57,949 nucleotides of DNA from a bacterium (GCA_028719205.1 JAQUKH010000014.1:1-57949); one strand, 5' to 3'; counted from the first letter of the stretch, positions 32,846-41,014 are shown. The notes: generated from the sequence alone by a model not told the origin. A program made the numbers and translations.

Positions 32846-33367
32846 TTATTGTACAATTATTTCTTCAGATATTGATAAATGATGAATAAGCTGATAATAT
32901 TTAAACGAAACTGGATAAATTTCCAATATTTCTATCCTAATATCTTTACCTGCAATATTAATATTTTTCAAATCACCCTTTTTCATGCCCATCAAATTGT
33001 GTGCAAGAGGACTATCATAAGTAATTAATCCATTTATAGGATCAGACTCTCCGAAAGCTCCAATAGTAAATTCTTCTTCTTCTCCATTAAAAAGAATTTT
33101 AGCTGTAGCACCTATTCTTATTGCTTCCTTTTGCTCGTGTATTTCAATGATATTTACCCCATCTAAGAGTGATTTTAGCTTTTTTAAAATTGTTGATTCC
33201 ATTTCTAGTCTACGTTTTGCATCTTCATAACTAAAATTATCATGCCAATCGCAACTTATACCTGCAGCATCTCCCATTTCCTTACCAATATTTTTAACTT
33301 TTTCCTCTTGCTTTTTAATTTTTTTATTTACTAATTCTAACCCTTTTAGTGTAAAATATTTTTTCAT
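32846..33367 (-). CDS. GreA/GreB-like transcription elongation factor domain protein
   Basis: 173 residues. N-terminal coiled-coil with the acidic tip DWHDNFSYEDAKRRLE, comparable to the D-x-x-E-N-x-E-Y loop that GreA inserts into the RNA polymerase secondary channel. The C-terminal GreA domain has the typical FTIGAFGESDPINGLITYDS PLAHNLMGMKKGD. It is not likely the housekeeping GreA: it sits in an accessory operon between a P-loop kinase and a methyltransferase and shares their low GC. It could redirect RNA polymerase for this operon or for a mobile element; that is inference. Confidence 0.8.
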   Translation of the reverse strand: MKKYFTLKGLELVNKKIKKQEEKVKNIGKEMGDAAGISCDWHDNFSYEDAKRRLEMESTILKKLKSLLDGVNIIEIHEQKEAIRIGATAKILFNGEEEEFTIGAFGESDPINGLITYDSPLAHNLMGMKKGDLKNINIAGKDIRIEILEIYPVSFKYYQLIHHLSISEEIIVQ

Positions 33368-33398
33368 ATAATTACCTTTATAACAGAAACAACAAATA

Positions 33399-33992
33399 TT
33401 ATGATGATATTAATTTGAAACAATTGTTACTTATTTTTTGAATAGGTATATTTCCATCAATAATATTATCACACATGTCCATAACTTTAATTAACTGACA
33501 CCCATTATCAGTATCTGAGTTTTCTTTCTCAATATAATTAAGAATATTGTAATTATTATTCGAATCTATTTCCCTTTGTCTTTTTTTTATCCTAATAAGA
33601 CGTGTTGCTAAAGAAACTTCTACTCCAATAAGAAAGAAATCATAGAATTTATTTCTAAATAAAATAACTTCTTCGGTAGTTCTTATCCCATCAATAATAA
33701 ATCTTTCTATATTTTCACGTTTAATCTTTTCGATCGCCATTTTGGCAAGGATATCATTCCCCTTTTCTTCCCTCATTAAATTTGCAATTGTAAAATAATC
33801 TATTCTGTCGGATATTTTTATACCTTTAACATATGCCTCGTTTTTTATAAAATCCGAAAGAGAAATTATTGAATAATTTAGTCTAGATATTATTTCGCAA
33901 ATTGTTGATTTCCCAGATGCTATCCCTCCAGCAATACCTATATGTTTTTTTGTAATAATATTTGTTTCTATTCTTTCCATAAGCCACATCAA
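33399..33992 (-). CDS. P-loop nucleoside/nucleotide kinase-like protein
   Basis: 197 residues. Walker A GIAGGIASGKSTICEII, then LSDFIKNEAYVKGI and the lid-like FIIDGIRTTEEVILFRNKFY ... LATRLIRIKKRQRE. This resembles dephospho-CoA kinase and dNMP kinases (the DGIRTTEE segment is like archaeal dephospho-CoA kinase/UPF0237-type kinases). First gene of the trio with the GreA-like and methyltransferase genes; ends 31 nt before GreA-like. Several in-frame Met codons (33992, 33989, 33980) could start it; no clear ribosome site. Substrate unknown. Confidence 0.72.
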   Translation of the reverse strand: MMWLMERIETNIITKKHIGIAGGIASGKSTICEIISRLNYSIISLSDFIKNEAYVKGIKISDRIDYFTIANLMREEKGNDILAKMAIEKIKRENIERFIIDGIRTTEEVILFRNKFYDFFLIGVEVSLATRLIRIKKRQREIDSNNNYNILNYIEKENSDTDNGCQLIKVMDMCDNIIDGNIPIQKISNNCFKLISS

Positions 33993-34096
33993 TGATTTAT
34001 TTATGATTTAATTGTATGTTTATTTTTATTATAATCTAAATATTATTATTTATATTTTATTTTTATCAAATGCATTGTACAATCAACGCTTTAATC

Positions 34097-34774
34097 TCAC
34101 CGGTTCAAGGGAGTAGAAGACCGTAGTGGATCTGTTGTGGCAATTGTGTTAGCGACTTTAGACCCCGTAGCCTTAGTCTTTGCGAATGAAGTCTTTACTA
34201 GTTCATCGAACTCACTGTCTTTGATTCTTACGAGTGTCATATGTGTCTGTGTAAGAATATCAGCCATATCTACGAAGTATCCATTCCCATACTCAACATT
34301 CCCATTAGCATTTTTGTAGAACTTGATATACCCATAGTTGCGTATACGTTTACCATCTTTAAGTATGGTCGCATCAGAAGTAAACGACATCTCTTCTTTC
34401 TCTTCGTCATAATGAATGTCCCGGCTAGTCCATTCGGCACCAATCGTACCATCTGCATTTATCCCATACCCTTTATAGACATAGTCTCTGTGTGAAAAGT
34501 ATATCTTACATATACTGATGGGTCTTTCTTGGTTGTTAGTCATACTAATTATCCATGTTCCTTCAACCTTATTAAGAGGAGACAACCGACGCGCCAAGGA
34601 CTTACTACCACCAATAAGTTCATAAATCACCAGAAGTAGTACTCCTACAGCGACTGCACCTGTTAGCGCAGCAGAAACCGGCCATTGAAGGATTTTAGTA
34701 AAGAAATGGTCATAGGCTATTGGTACTAGTAAGCCAATTATAGCACCATATGCAGCAGCAATAGTTTTCTTCAT
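34097..34774 (-). CDS. two-TM protein with C-terminal beta-rich domain (Cap15/S_2TMBeta-like?)
   Basis: 225 residues. Two hydrophobic helices (IAAAYGAIIGLLVPIAY; SAALTGAVAVGVLLLVIYEL) are followed by a beta-rich domain beginning VEGTWIISM and running through ICKIYFSHRDYVYKGYGI, SFTSDATI, GYIKFYKN and MTLVRIKD. This 2TM plus barrel layout is that of the CBASS effector Cap15 (S_2TMBeta), but no CD-NTase gene is in view. A strong GGAGTGTG ribosome site precedes the ATG. Base composition is visibly higher in GC than both neighbours, suggesting separate acquisition. Could equally be an unrelated envelope protein. Confidence 0.6.
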   Translation of the reverse strand: MKKTIAAAYGAIIGLLVPIAYDHFFTKILQWPVSAALTGAVAVGVLLLVIYELIGGSKSLARRLSPLNKVEGTWIISMTNNQERPISICKIYFSHRDYVYKGYGINADGTIGAEWTSRDIHYDEEKEEMSFTSDATILKDGKRIRNYGYIKFYKNANGNVEYGNGYFVDMADILTQTHMTLVRIKDSEFDELVKTSFAKTKATGSKVANTIATTDPLRSSTPLNR

Positions 34775-35434
34775 TTTTCACACTCCTTTGAAACCGCCAA
34801 ACAACGAGTCATCTTAGTTCGGTGTTAATAAACGCAGTGTAAATACCATATAATATTAGAAAATAAGGTTTTTAAATATAAATTTAATACACTATTTTAA
34901 ACAATCACATTACTAATCGGTTTACTATAGCAAAAACTAATATACACAATATCTAGTCATTAATAATTTTAGATTATATCCACAAAATTTATCTCAATTT
35001 ATTGTAGTTAAGCATTTTGTAAATTTTTATTAGATTTAGACCTTCAACTTAACTTAAACATTTTATTTTAATTTATTTTATACCAGACTTTTTTAAAAAT
35101 TTATATATTCGTTTTATCTAAATACTAAAATTATGATTTTTTGCGAAAATATCTCGAGACTTGGCTGAAATGATAGACAAACCTGCTTACGGCAGGTAAG
35201 AATGAATAGATATGGCCACTTCTCGTCCGCCTTTGGCGGATTTACACAACGAAACAATTTTATAACTTATATCATAATTTTTATTTATGTTCAATAAAAT
35301 AATTTAACAATAGAGGCTTTAATTTGATTTGGATAGAAAGTCGAAAATAGTTTTTAAAATCAGAATCACATTTTGGTACACCAGTCTTGCATCTTTCCCA
35401 TGGGACTTGGTCTTGTTCATATCAAAAATAGCAA
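34775..35434. other. 660-bp gene-free AT-rich stretch
   Basis: No ORF with a ribosome site. Two small palindromes occur near 35191-35207 (CCTGCTTACGGCAGG) and 35229-35242 (TCCGCCTTTGGCGGA). The rest is low-complexity A+T. It separates the two-TM gene from the ASCH/PIN/kinase operon's 3' end. Confidence 0.6.
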
Positions 35435-35827
35435 CTAATATCCATTATCGACCGTGTTTCTAAGATACATATAGGATTGAGGTGGAGAAGCGTTAAAGTC
35501 TTGGCGTATACATAGTGGTTTTACATATTTTTTATTATCTCCAATTTTAATAGCATGGGCAACATTTCTATCAGTGAAGTATTCAAAGAAAAAGTCCTCG
35601 GAAATACCTGAATATTTTTTAGTCTTTTTCCAAAGCATATCAGGTGTTAGGCTGATTATATCTTCAATTTCGAATTCTCCGATAACTTGCTGAACTGGCG
35701 ATGATGCGTAAACAACTACAGTCTTTATGTTTGGATTTTTGAAAATGATTTTTCTAAATTCAAATTTCTTAGTGCCTTCAAAAATCTTGGAAGCATATTC
35801 GGGTTTTATTGATAGTAATACTCTCAT
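35435..35827 (-). CDS. ASCH-domain protein
   Basis: 130 residues: VLLSIKPEYASKIFEGTKKF EFRK at the N-terminus carries the ASCH G-x-K-x-x-E-x-R motif (GTKKFEFRK). It continues with VVVYASSPVQQVIGEFEIED, typical of the PUA-like ASCH beta-barrel that binds nucleic acids or modified nucleosides. Its ATG overlaps the stop of the PIN-GNAT gene by 4 nt (ATGA), so it is the third cistron of a tight operon. Confidence 0.85.
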   Translation of the reverse strand: MRVLLSIKPEYASKIFEGTKKFEFRKIIFKNPNIKTVVVYASSPVQQVIGEFEIEDIISLTPDMLWKKTKKYSGISEDFFFEYFTDRNVAHAIKIGDNKKYVKPLCIRQDFNASPPQSYMYLRNTVDNGY

Positions 35828-37347
35828 TTTTTGTAGGCAAATTTAACTAGTGAATTGAAATGTTCTCTATTCATTTTTATAAATCCTCTTGGCATATTTG
35901 TTATATCGGGTATTATTCCTAAAATATTTAAATCATTTAGTGTCGGCTTTGGTGTTGGAAATGAATGTGCGTAAAGAAAATTGATAACAAATGGTTTGTA
36001 ATCAGGATATTTGTCCCAATATTTCGTTTTTAATTCATCTTCTGAAATAACGGTTCTCTTCCTACAAATCGCGAGTAATTCTTCAAAAGATGTCAAATTA
36101 TTTTTTACATTTTCCACTATACAAATAGTTGTAACGGTACTCGAATATATTTTTGGAGTAGTTTCCCCCTTCCTATATATTACCAATATATCACCAGATT
36201 TTAGATATCTATCTTTCGAATGAGAAATATATACTTTGCTAATAGCATTTCTATATGGTTTATTTTCAATAAAGTCCTTTGGAGATTCGATAGTAAGAAT
36301 TGAATCAGGAAATAATTCGGTATGGTATTGTGGTTCAATTTTTATAATGTAAATGTTTGTTTCTTTCGAAAGAAAAGGAAAAGTATATTTAGGATTTTCA
36401 ATATTTGCCGGTAGGTTTTTATCAAAATGCCTTACATAAACTTTTTCTTCCTTATTTTGTGTAATCTTTATACCATGATATTTAAAACCCCATTCTTCTA
36501 GTAAAGCAATCAGCCTTTGATGTTCTTCCCTTTCATCAAAAATAGTTACATAAATTTCATTTACTTTTTGCTTAAGGGCATTATCAAAAATAATTTTTAA
36601 AAATCTTTCCCCGATTTTATAGCCATTATTTACAACTTTAAACGTTCCAATTTTCAGTCTTCTTTTCTTTATAAAAGTTGGTGTGATATCTGAATAGTTT
36701 TCATCTTCATTTTCAACTTTGATAAATAAAAAGGCTGATAAAATTTCGTCTTTATAACAGACATATGAAATTTCATCAGATTTTTTTCTGAACCATTTAT
36801 CAAAATCATGATAATCTTCCCTAAAACTGTCGAAGAAAGTATCAGATAGATTTACTTCCCCAAAAAATTGTTTTCTAACAGCCAATATCTTGTAGTCAAC
36901 AAGATCAGGGTTTTCGGCCGTAACTTTTTCGAGAAAAGTATCTATACTAAACACCTTTTCAGAAATATTCAGAATTTTTGCTTTTGTATGTATTTTTTTG
37001 TCTTCAGAGATGAGAATATCTACTCTCTCGCTAAATACTTCATTTAAAATTCTTGAATCACATACATCATTATCAGTTATATCAAATTTGTCACTAACTT
37101 GCTTTATGATTCCATTAAATGGCGTTTCAGTTTTTAAAAGATAATAATTTTTGATTTTAATGTTTATAGTTTTTACTGTTTCCAAATCTTTGCTACGATT
37201 CAATTCTTCGACTGTGATAGGATGAATACATTTGGTGATTTTTAGTTTCGTGTTGTCGAGCCAATGGAACAAATACCCAATATCTGGATTAACTACCTTA
37301 CTGGCTTCTCTGTGAATGATTATGTTAGTATCAAGTAATACTCTCAT
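35824..37347 (-). CDS. PIN nuclease - GNAT acetyltransferase - PUA-like triple fusion
   Basis: 507 residues. PIN domain at 1-140 with acid residues D6 (LLDTN), E48 (VEELNR), D97 (DVCDSRI) and D116 (ISEDKKI). GNAT-like domain at about 155-310 (ILSAFLFIKVENEDENY; FKVVNNGYKIGERFLKIIFD at the acetyl-CoA loop; EEWGFKYHG). A PUA/EVE/ASCH-like beta segment at about 330-420 (YIIKIEPQYHTELFPDS; SGDILVIYRKGE; TTICIVENV) and a helical tail. It overlaps the upstream kinase and downstream ASCH genes by 4 nt each. A stand-alone RNase plus acetyltransferase in one chain suggests tRNA or RNA targeting, possibly defence or toxin function; no antitoxin is obvious. Confidence 0.8.
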   Translation of the reverse strand: MRVLLDTNIIIHREASKVVNPDIGYLFHWLDNTKLKITKCIHPITVEELNRSKDLETVKTINIKIKNYYLLKTETPFNGIIKQVSDKFDITDNDVCDSRILNEVFSERVDILISEDKKIHTKAKILNISEKVFSIDTFLEKVTAENPDLVDYKILAVRKQFFGEVNLSDTFFDSFREDYHDFDKWFRKKSDEISYVCYKDEILSAFLFIKVENEDENYSDITPTFIKKRRLKIGTFKVVNNGYKIGERFLKIIFDNALKQKVNEIYVTIFDEREEHQRLIALLEEWGFKYHGIKITQNKEEKVYVRHFDKNLPANIENPKYTFPFLSKETNIYIIKIEPQYHTELFPDSILTIESPKDFIENKPYRNAISKVYISHSKDRYLKSGDILVIYRKGETTPKIYSSTVTTICIVENVKNNLTSFEELLAICRKRTVISEDELKTKYWDKYPDYKPFVINFLYAHSFPTPKPTLNDLNILGIIPDITNMPRGFIKMNREHFNSLVKFAYKK

Positions 37348-37901
37348 CTTGTAATATAATCTTTTAAGGCTTTAAAAATATCTGAAAAATCTGAATGATT
37401 TCCGATATTCAAAGTTATTCTCAATTTGTTAGATACTTCCTTGGCATAGTTAATTTCACTATTCTGCATTTTTTTTAACAATAAAATGTCATATGGCCGT
37501 TTATCTCTTTCTTCGAGTCTGTGTTTAATCTTAATTATATCATCTATTACTAAATTCAACGAGATAGGATTTATATTTCTAAACGTTTCAATTGGCACAT
37601 TTATAATATTACTTTCTTTATCAAACAGACAGTAATGACCATCAAGTAAATAGTAATGATTTTCCTTTACTTTGTTTATCAATCCTTGAATCAAAATATA
37701 TTGGGCATGAGGGATATCCATTACTTTTTTGTTTTTGGAGTCACTACTAATTTCTTTCCATTTTAGCACTTCGCTTGCTGATAAATAATCAATCTTTAAG
37801 TCATTGCATATTTGTCTGCAAATAGTGCTTTTTCCTACTCCGTGAATTCCTCCTAGAAAAGCAATATTTTTTAACATATCTGTCTTTTTTCTAGAAAACA
37901 T
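37344..37901 (-). CDS. P-loop kinase/AAA-like protein, first gene of the PIN-GNAT-ASCH operon
   Basis: 185 residues. Walker A GGIHGVGKSTICRQI (about 17-31), a helical centre, YYLLDGHYCLFD with an Asp at the end of a beta strand, and RLEERDKRPYD as an adenylate-kinase-like lid. Most like small nucleotide or metabolite kinases. An in-frame Met (37877) is a second start option. Its stop overlaps the start of the PIN-GNAT gene (ATGA). It might phosphorylate or sense a nucleotide for the operon. Confidence 0.78.
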   Translation of the reverse strand: MFSRKKTDMLKNIAFLGGIHGVGKSTICRQICNDLKIDYLSASEVLKWKEISSDSKNKKVMDIPHAQYILIQGLINKVKENHYYLLDGHYCLFDKESNIINVPIETFRNINPISLNLVIDDIIKIKHRLEERDKRPYDILLLKKMQNSEINYAKEVSNKLRITLNIGNHSDFSDIFKALKDYITR

Positions 37902-37955
37902 ATAATCGCTCTAATTGTTGATACTAATATGTTTTCTTAATATCCCTAAATATAT

Positions 37956-38972
37956 TTAGAAATTTTTGTAATATTCTTTAATAGCTTTAGTAACTCCATT
38001 TATATCGTGATCGAGTGGATTAAAAGTCTTTTCTGGTATCCACCTTTTAAGTTCATCAAAATTGAATATAGTTTTCCAATTCCCCCCGATAAGCGAACTT
38101 CTTAATAAGTTTATATAACTAATAACTTTTTCTGAAGCATCTTTTATTGATTCATCACCATTATTTATTATGAAATGAGAACTTTTGAATGTTTCGCCCA
38201 TTGATGAGTTTACAAATCCACTCCAAGCAGCAGCAATACATTGTGGTGCCTCAATTTGCTTTGAAATATTTTTTAGTTCAAGATAGTATCTAGGGAGTGT
38301 ATATTGTTTTAAAAATTGTTCTGGCACAAGCCGAATAAGATCTTTATTCCATTCAGAAGGAATTTCCGTCAATATACATTCTAAGTCCGCTTGCAAACAG
38401 TTTTGATATCTTTCAGCTTCAAGAATTTTGCTTTTATATGTTTTGTCATCAATTAGAATTGGCAATCCAGTAAATGTAAATGGGGTACTGCAGCAGAGAA
38501 GATGTCTATTGTTTCTTGAAAGAACACGAATGGATGCTACACCACTTTTGAATTTATATTCAGTATCAAAAAGCATTTTTGCTTCCACTTCACCATCTTC
38601 ATCTTCAACATATCTATCTAGTCGTTTGCTTTCTTTGTCAAGAGATTTTATTGCTTTTGAAAATATTTGTCCCGGAAGGACTGGAATCCATCTCGATAAT
38701 ATAGCATTATTAACACAAACAACATCCCCAGGATAAATCTTTTTAATATTGTCTGCTATCTTCCAGCCTTTCCAATAATTATCGCTTAGATAAAAATCTT
38801 TACCAAGTATACCTTTCCAAATATTGGCACTATCAATAGGATTAATAAAGTCAAATTCATGGAAATAACCCTTTCGTTTTTTCTCAGCCTTTTCTATCTC
38901 CCAATTAAAATAGTTTCTAATTTTTGAAACGATGTCAATGACTGTTGGTATATTCCAAATAAAATCTAACAT
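37956..38972 (-). CDS. protein of unknown function
   Basis: 338 residues, mixed alpha/beta, no signal peptide or clear membrane span. Features seen: SDNYWKGWKIADNIKKIYPG, the conserved-looking GDVVCVNNAI, HLLCCSTPFTFTGLPIL, and a helical C-terminus (WKTIFNFDELKRWIPEK). It is 54 nt upstream of the kinase/PIN-GNAT/ASCH operon in the same direction and may be its first gene. I do not recognise the family. Confidence 0.65.
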   Translation of the reverse strand: MLDFIWNIPTVIDIVSKIRNYFNWEIEKAEKKRKGYFHEFDFINPIDSANIWKGILGKDFYLSDNYWKGWKIADNIKKIYPGDVVCVNNAILSRWIPVLPGQIFSKAIKSLDKESKRLDRYVEDEDGEVEAKMLFDTEYKFKSGVASIRVLSRNNRHLLCCSTPFTFTGLPILIDDKTYKSKILEAERYQNCLQADLECILTEIPSEWNKDLIRLVPEQFLKQYTLPRYYLELKNISKQIEAPQCIAAAWSGFVNSSMGETFKSSHFIINNGDESIKDASEKVISYINLLRSSLIGGNWKTIFNFDELKRWIPEKTFNPLDHDINGVTKAIKEYYKNF

Positions 38973-39102
38973 TTCTTTCTATCCGGAAAAGCCGGGAATA
39001 TTATTGAAAACATTTACTTGTCCCTCTAATTTTAAGCAATTATTTAATTTCTATTTTATCCCTTTTCTCCTCATAATTCCATTCATTTTTAAATAATTAA
39101 GA

Positions 39103-39192
39103 GGGCGTATGCCACCCGCCTGCCGGACGGGCAGGTACGCCCCTACGAATTAAATACGGACAAAAAAGGGCGAGTTTAGAACTCGCCCCTAC
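39103..39192. repeat. two adjacent palindromic elements (GGGCG...CGCCCCTAC)
   Basis: 39103-39145: GGGCGTATGCCACC, CGCCTGCCGGACGGGCAGG, TACGCCCCTAC. 39168-39192: GGGCGAGTTTAGAACTCGCC then CCTAC. Both belong to the family also found inside coding genes. They lie in the 39-kb spacer. Confidence 0.85.
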
Positions 39193-39292
39193 AAAAACAA
39201 TAATTATCCAATTCCTTATAAAATTAAACTACCGCCCCCATCCTTATAATTCAAAACGCTCGCCAGCGTCAGCGGATTCGGGCCTAAAGGCT

Positions 39293-39434
39293 GATTACAC
39301 AGATTTCAATGCTCGATTACACAGATGCCTTACGGCTGATTACACAGATCCACCACGGCGGACAAGTTTAAATGCTCGATTACACAGATGCCTTACGGCT
39401 GATTACACAGATTTCAATACACGATTACACAGAT
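39293..39434. repeat. six copies of GATTACACAGAT
   Basis: Exact 12-mers at 39293, 39315, 39338, 39378, 39401 and 39423, same strand, spaced 22, 23, 40, 23 and 22 bp. Spacers alternate between TTCAATGCTC-like and GCCTTACGGCT-like sequences. It lies just past the antitoxin 3' end. No hairpin unit of CRISPR type and no cas gene are present. Confidence 0.9.
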
Positions 39435-39474
39435 TTTCAGGAACATTGTCCATTTTGTCTAATATATACCGGCA

Positions 39475-39780
39475 TTATGCTACTTTTAAATTAAGCCCTA
39501 ATGAATTAAGTATATGCATAACTGTTGAAAATTTGGGATCGCCGTCTTTGGATAACGCTCTGTATAAATGCTCTCGGTTTAATCCCGACGTTTTGGAAAG
39601 TTTTGTAAATCCGCCTTTTATTTTGGCAACAACCGCAAGTGAAGCAAGAAAAGCTTTTTCATTGCCGTCTTTTTGGTATTCCTCCAAAGCAACTTCAAGA
39701 TATTGTTTGATCTCTTTGGGATGCCTGGTAAAATATTCTTCTTCAATTTCGTTTAATGTTCTAAATTTTCTTTTGTTCAC
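39475..39780 (-). CDS. HigA-type antitoxin (addiction module antidote, XRE-like)
   Basis: 101 residues. Helical N-terminus (EEYFTRHPKEIKQYLEVALE), then the helix-turn-helix FLASLAVVAKIKGGFTKLSKTSGLNREHLYRALSKDGDPKFSTVMH ILNSLGLNL (split here for length), typical of COG3636 antidotes. It overlaps the 3' end of the toxin gene by 20 nt, giving the toxin-first order of HigBA-type modules. It should repress its own operon. Confidence 0.88.
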   Translation of the reverse strand: MNKRKFRTLNEIEEEYFTRHPKEIKQYLEVALEEYQKDGNEKAFLASLAVVAKIKGGFTKLSKTSGLNREHLYRALSKDGDPKFSTVMHILNSLGLNLKVA

Positions 39781-40084
39781 GGTATTCCTCCCAATATTCC
39801 AATGCCTTTTTTATATCCTTATCCTGTGTACTTTTGTCGCCGCCAACTAATAATAATACCAGATCATTTCCATCCTCACCGCAATATACTCTGTAACCTT
39901 TTCCGAAATCAAAACGCAATTCTAAAATTCCGCTAAATCTTTTATGATCGCCGTAATTACCCTGTTCAACTCTTTTTAGCCTTACAAGAATTCTCTTTTG
40001 GGATACTTTATCTTTTAAAGAATAAAGCCAATCTGTAAAAGGTTCTTCATTGTCTTGTGTTTTATATGAAATTATTGTTTTCAT
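39761..40084 (-). CDS. HigB/RelE-type toxin (addiction module killer protein)
   Basis: 107 residues. FTDWLYSLKDKVSQKRILVR, RFSGILELRFDFGKGYRVYC and LLVGGDKSTQDKDIKKALEYW are the standard blocks of TIGR02683-type killer proteins, mRNA interferases of RelE fold. It is the first gene of the pair with the antitoxin; a ribosome site is not obvious before the ATG. Confidence 0.88.
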   Translation of the reverse strand: MKTIISYKTQDNEEPFTDWLYSLKDKVSQKRILVRLKRVEQGNYGDHKRFSGILELRFDFGKGYRVYCGEDGNDLVLLLVGGDKSTQDKDIKKALEYWEEYREQKKI

Positions 40085-40263
40085 CAGTATTGTAGCTTAT
40101 AACCTACATTTTGTCAAGAGGAATAATCTTATCATTAAAATAATTCAACTAATCATTTGAGTTATTATTTTACCACTAAAACTCAATAATATTTTAATTT
40201 TTTTAATAATGTATGGGCAGGCAGGTTTCCCGTTCAAATCCTGAAATTGGAATTATATAATTC

Positions 40264-40545
40264 TTAATGATTTAATGATTCTTGAGAAAGATACTCTCTC
40301 AACATAGACTTAAGAGTGGTTTTACCTTTTGTGCTTTTAAGATATTTTTCTCTTCGCAAAGCATCGTATTTATTTCTGTAAGATTCATAAAATATTAATT
40401 TTAAAGGTAATCTTGGAGCCGTGGCAGGGACTTGTCCCTTTTGATGACGCAGAAATCTGGATTTTAAATCATCGGTAAAACCGATATAAAGATTTTTATC
40501 TTTTAAGCTCTGCAAAATATATACGTAATAAAATACATCACTCAT
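40264..40545 (-). CDS. GIY-YIG nuclease superfamily protein (UPF0213-like)
   Basis: 93 residues. YYVYILQSLKDKNLYIGFTD has the G-I-Y/Y-I-G-like pair (Y-V-Y ... Y-I-G), then LKSRFLRHQKG, Arg/His and the later YDALRREKYLKS with Glu. Stand-alone single-domain GIY-YIG proteins of this type are common and mostly uncharacterised, perhaps DNA-repair nucleases. It stands alone. Confidence 0.88.
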   Translation of the reverse strand: MSDVFYYVYILQSLKDKNLYIGFTDDLKSRFLRHQKGQVPATAPRLPLKLIFYESYRNKYDALRREKYLKSTKGKTTLKSMLREYLSQESLNH

Positions 40546-40875
40546 CGTTTAATTAAATTATTTTTTGATCCATCTATAGAAGAAGGATAGTTCAAATACA
40601 TTTTCGAATTATATACCTTTTAGATGGCTATGTCCAGAACCGTATGGTTCAAGAAGGAGCCCTGTACCATCTATAAATATCATATACAGATAAGATGGCG
40701 GAGCCCTGTACCGTACGGTACAGGGCGGAGAGATAGGGAGTTGAACTCGCTACGCTCTCCATAGGGGCTCAGCCCCTCTGGCGTTACGTCCCGATAAATC
40801 GGGACTCCACTGTCACCCCTTGAAGGAAACTCCCGTTTCCTCCAAACCTCTTTCCCGTTAAAATCCCTCTCTCCC
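40546..40875. repeat. palindrome-rich spacer with fragments of a tRNA-Ser 3' end
   Basis: A perfect 22-bp palindrome (CCCTGTACCGT and its complement) lies at 40704-40725. Directly after it, 40724-40748 (GGCGGAGAGATAGGGAGTTG) resembles the 3' end of the neighbouring tRNA-Ser gene; 40857-40874 (GTTAAAATCCCTCTCTCCC) is a similar piece in opposite orientation. Between them are AGGGGCTCAGCCCCT, GTCCCGATAAATCGGGAC and GGAAACTCCCGTTTCC. No gene is supported. Confidence 0.65.
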
Positions 40876-40917
40876 AAATAAAAAAGCCTCAAATGGTTTT
40901 TAACCACTTGAGGCTTA
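40876..40917 (-). terminator. intrinsic terminator of tRNA-Ser
   Basis: On the minus strand, AAGCCTCAAGTGGTT, loop, AACCATTTGAGGCTT and then TTTTTTATTT. It starts 4-5 nt after the tRNA 3' end, a textbook GC stem plus T-run. Confidence 0.88.
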
Positions 40918-40920
40918 TAC

Positions 40921-41010
40921 TGGCGGAGAGAGAGGGATTTGAACCCCCGGTGGACTTTCATCCACGCTAGTTTTCAAGACTAGAGCCATCAACCGCTCGG
41001 CCATCTCTCC
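40921..41010 (-). tRNA. tRNA-Ser (anticodon TGA)
   Basis: 90 nt with encoded CCA. Acceptor GGAGAGA/TCTCTCC with discriminator G, anticodon stem CTAGT/ACTAG with loop CTTGAAA (anticodon TGA), a long class II variable arm (GTGGATGAAAGTCCAC) and T loop TTCAAAT. A terminator follows, and serS is the third gene upstream on the same strand. Confidence 0.96.
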
Positions 41011-41014
41011 GGAG

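Noticed and set aside
34775-34860. Integron attC-like site upstream of the 2TM gene (GCCAAACAACGAG, GTTAATAAACGC)
   Set aside because: No pair of R/L core sites with proper inverted structure, and nothing comparable at the gene's 3' end.
34097-38972. Complete CBASS or restriction-modification system
   Set aside because: No CD-NTase, restriction endonuclease or modification methylase motif was found beside the 2TM protein or PIN-GNAT operon.
39293-39434. CRISPR array
   Set aside because: Repeat is only 12 bp, spacers are partly identical and no cas gene is near.
40680-40961. 93-codon minus-strand ORF over the tRNA-Ser 3' end
   Set aside because: Runs through tRNA, terminator and palindromes; arginine/proline-rich product with no ribosome site.
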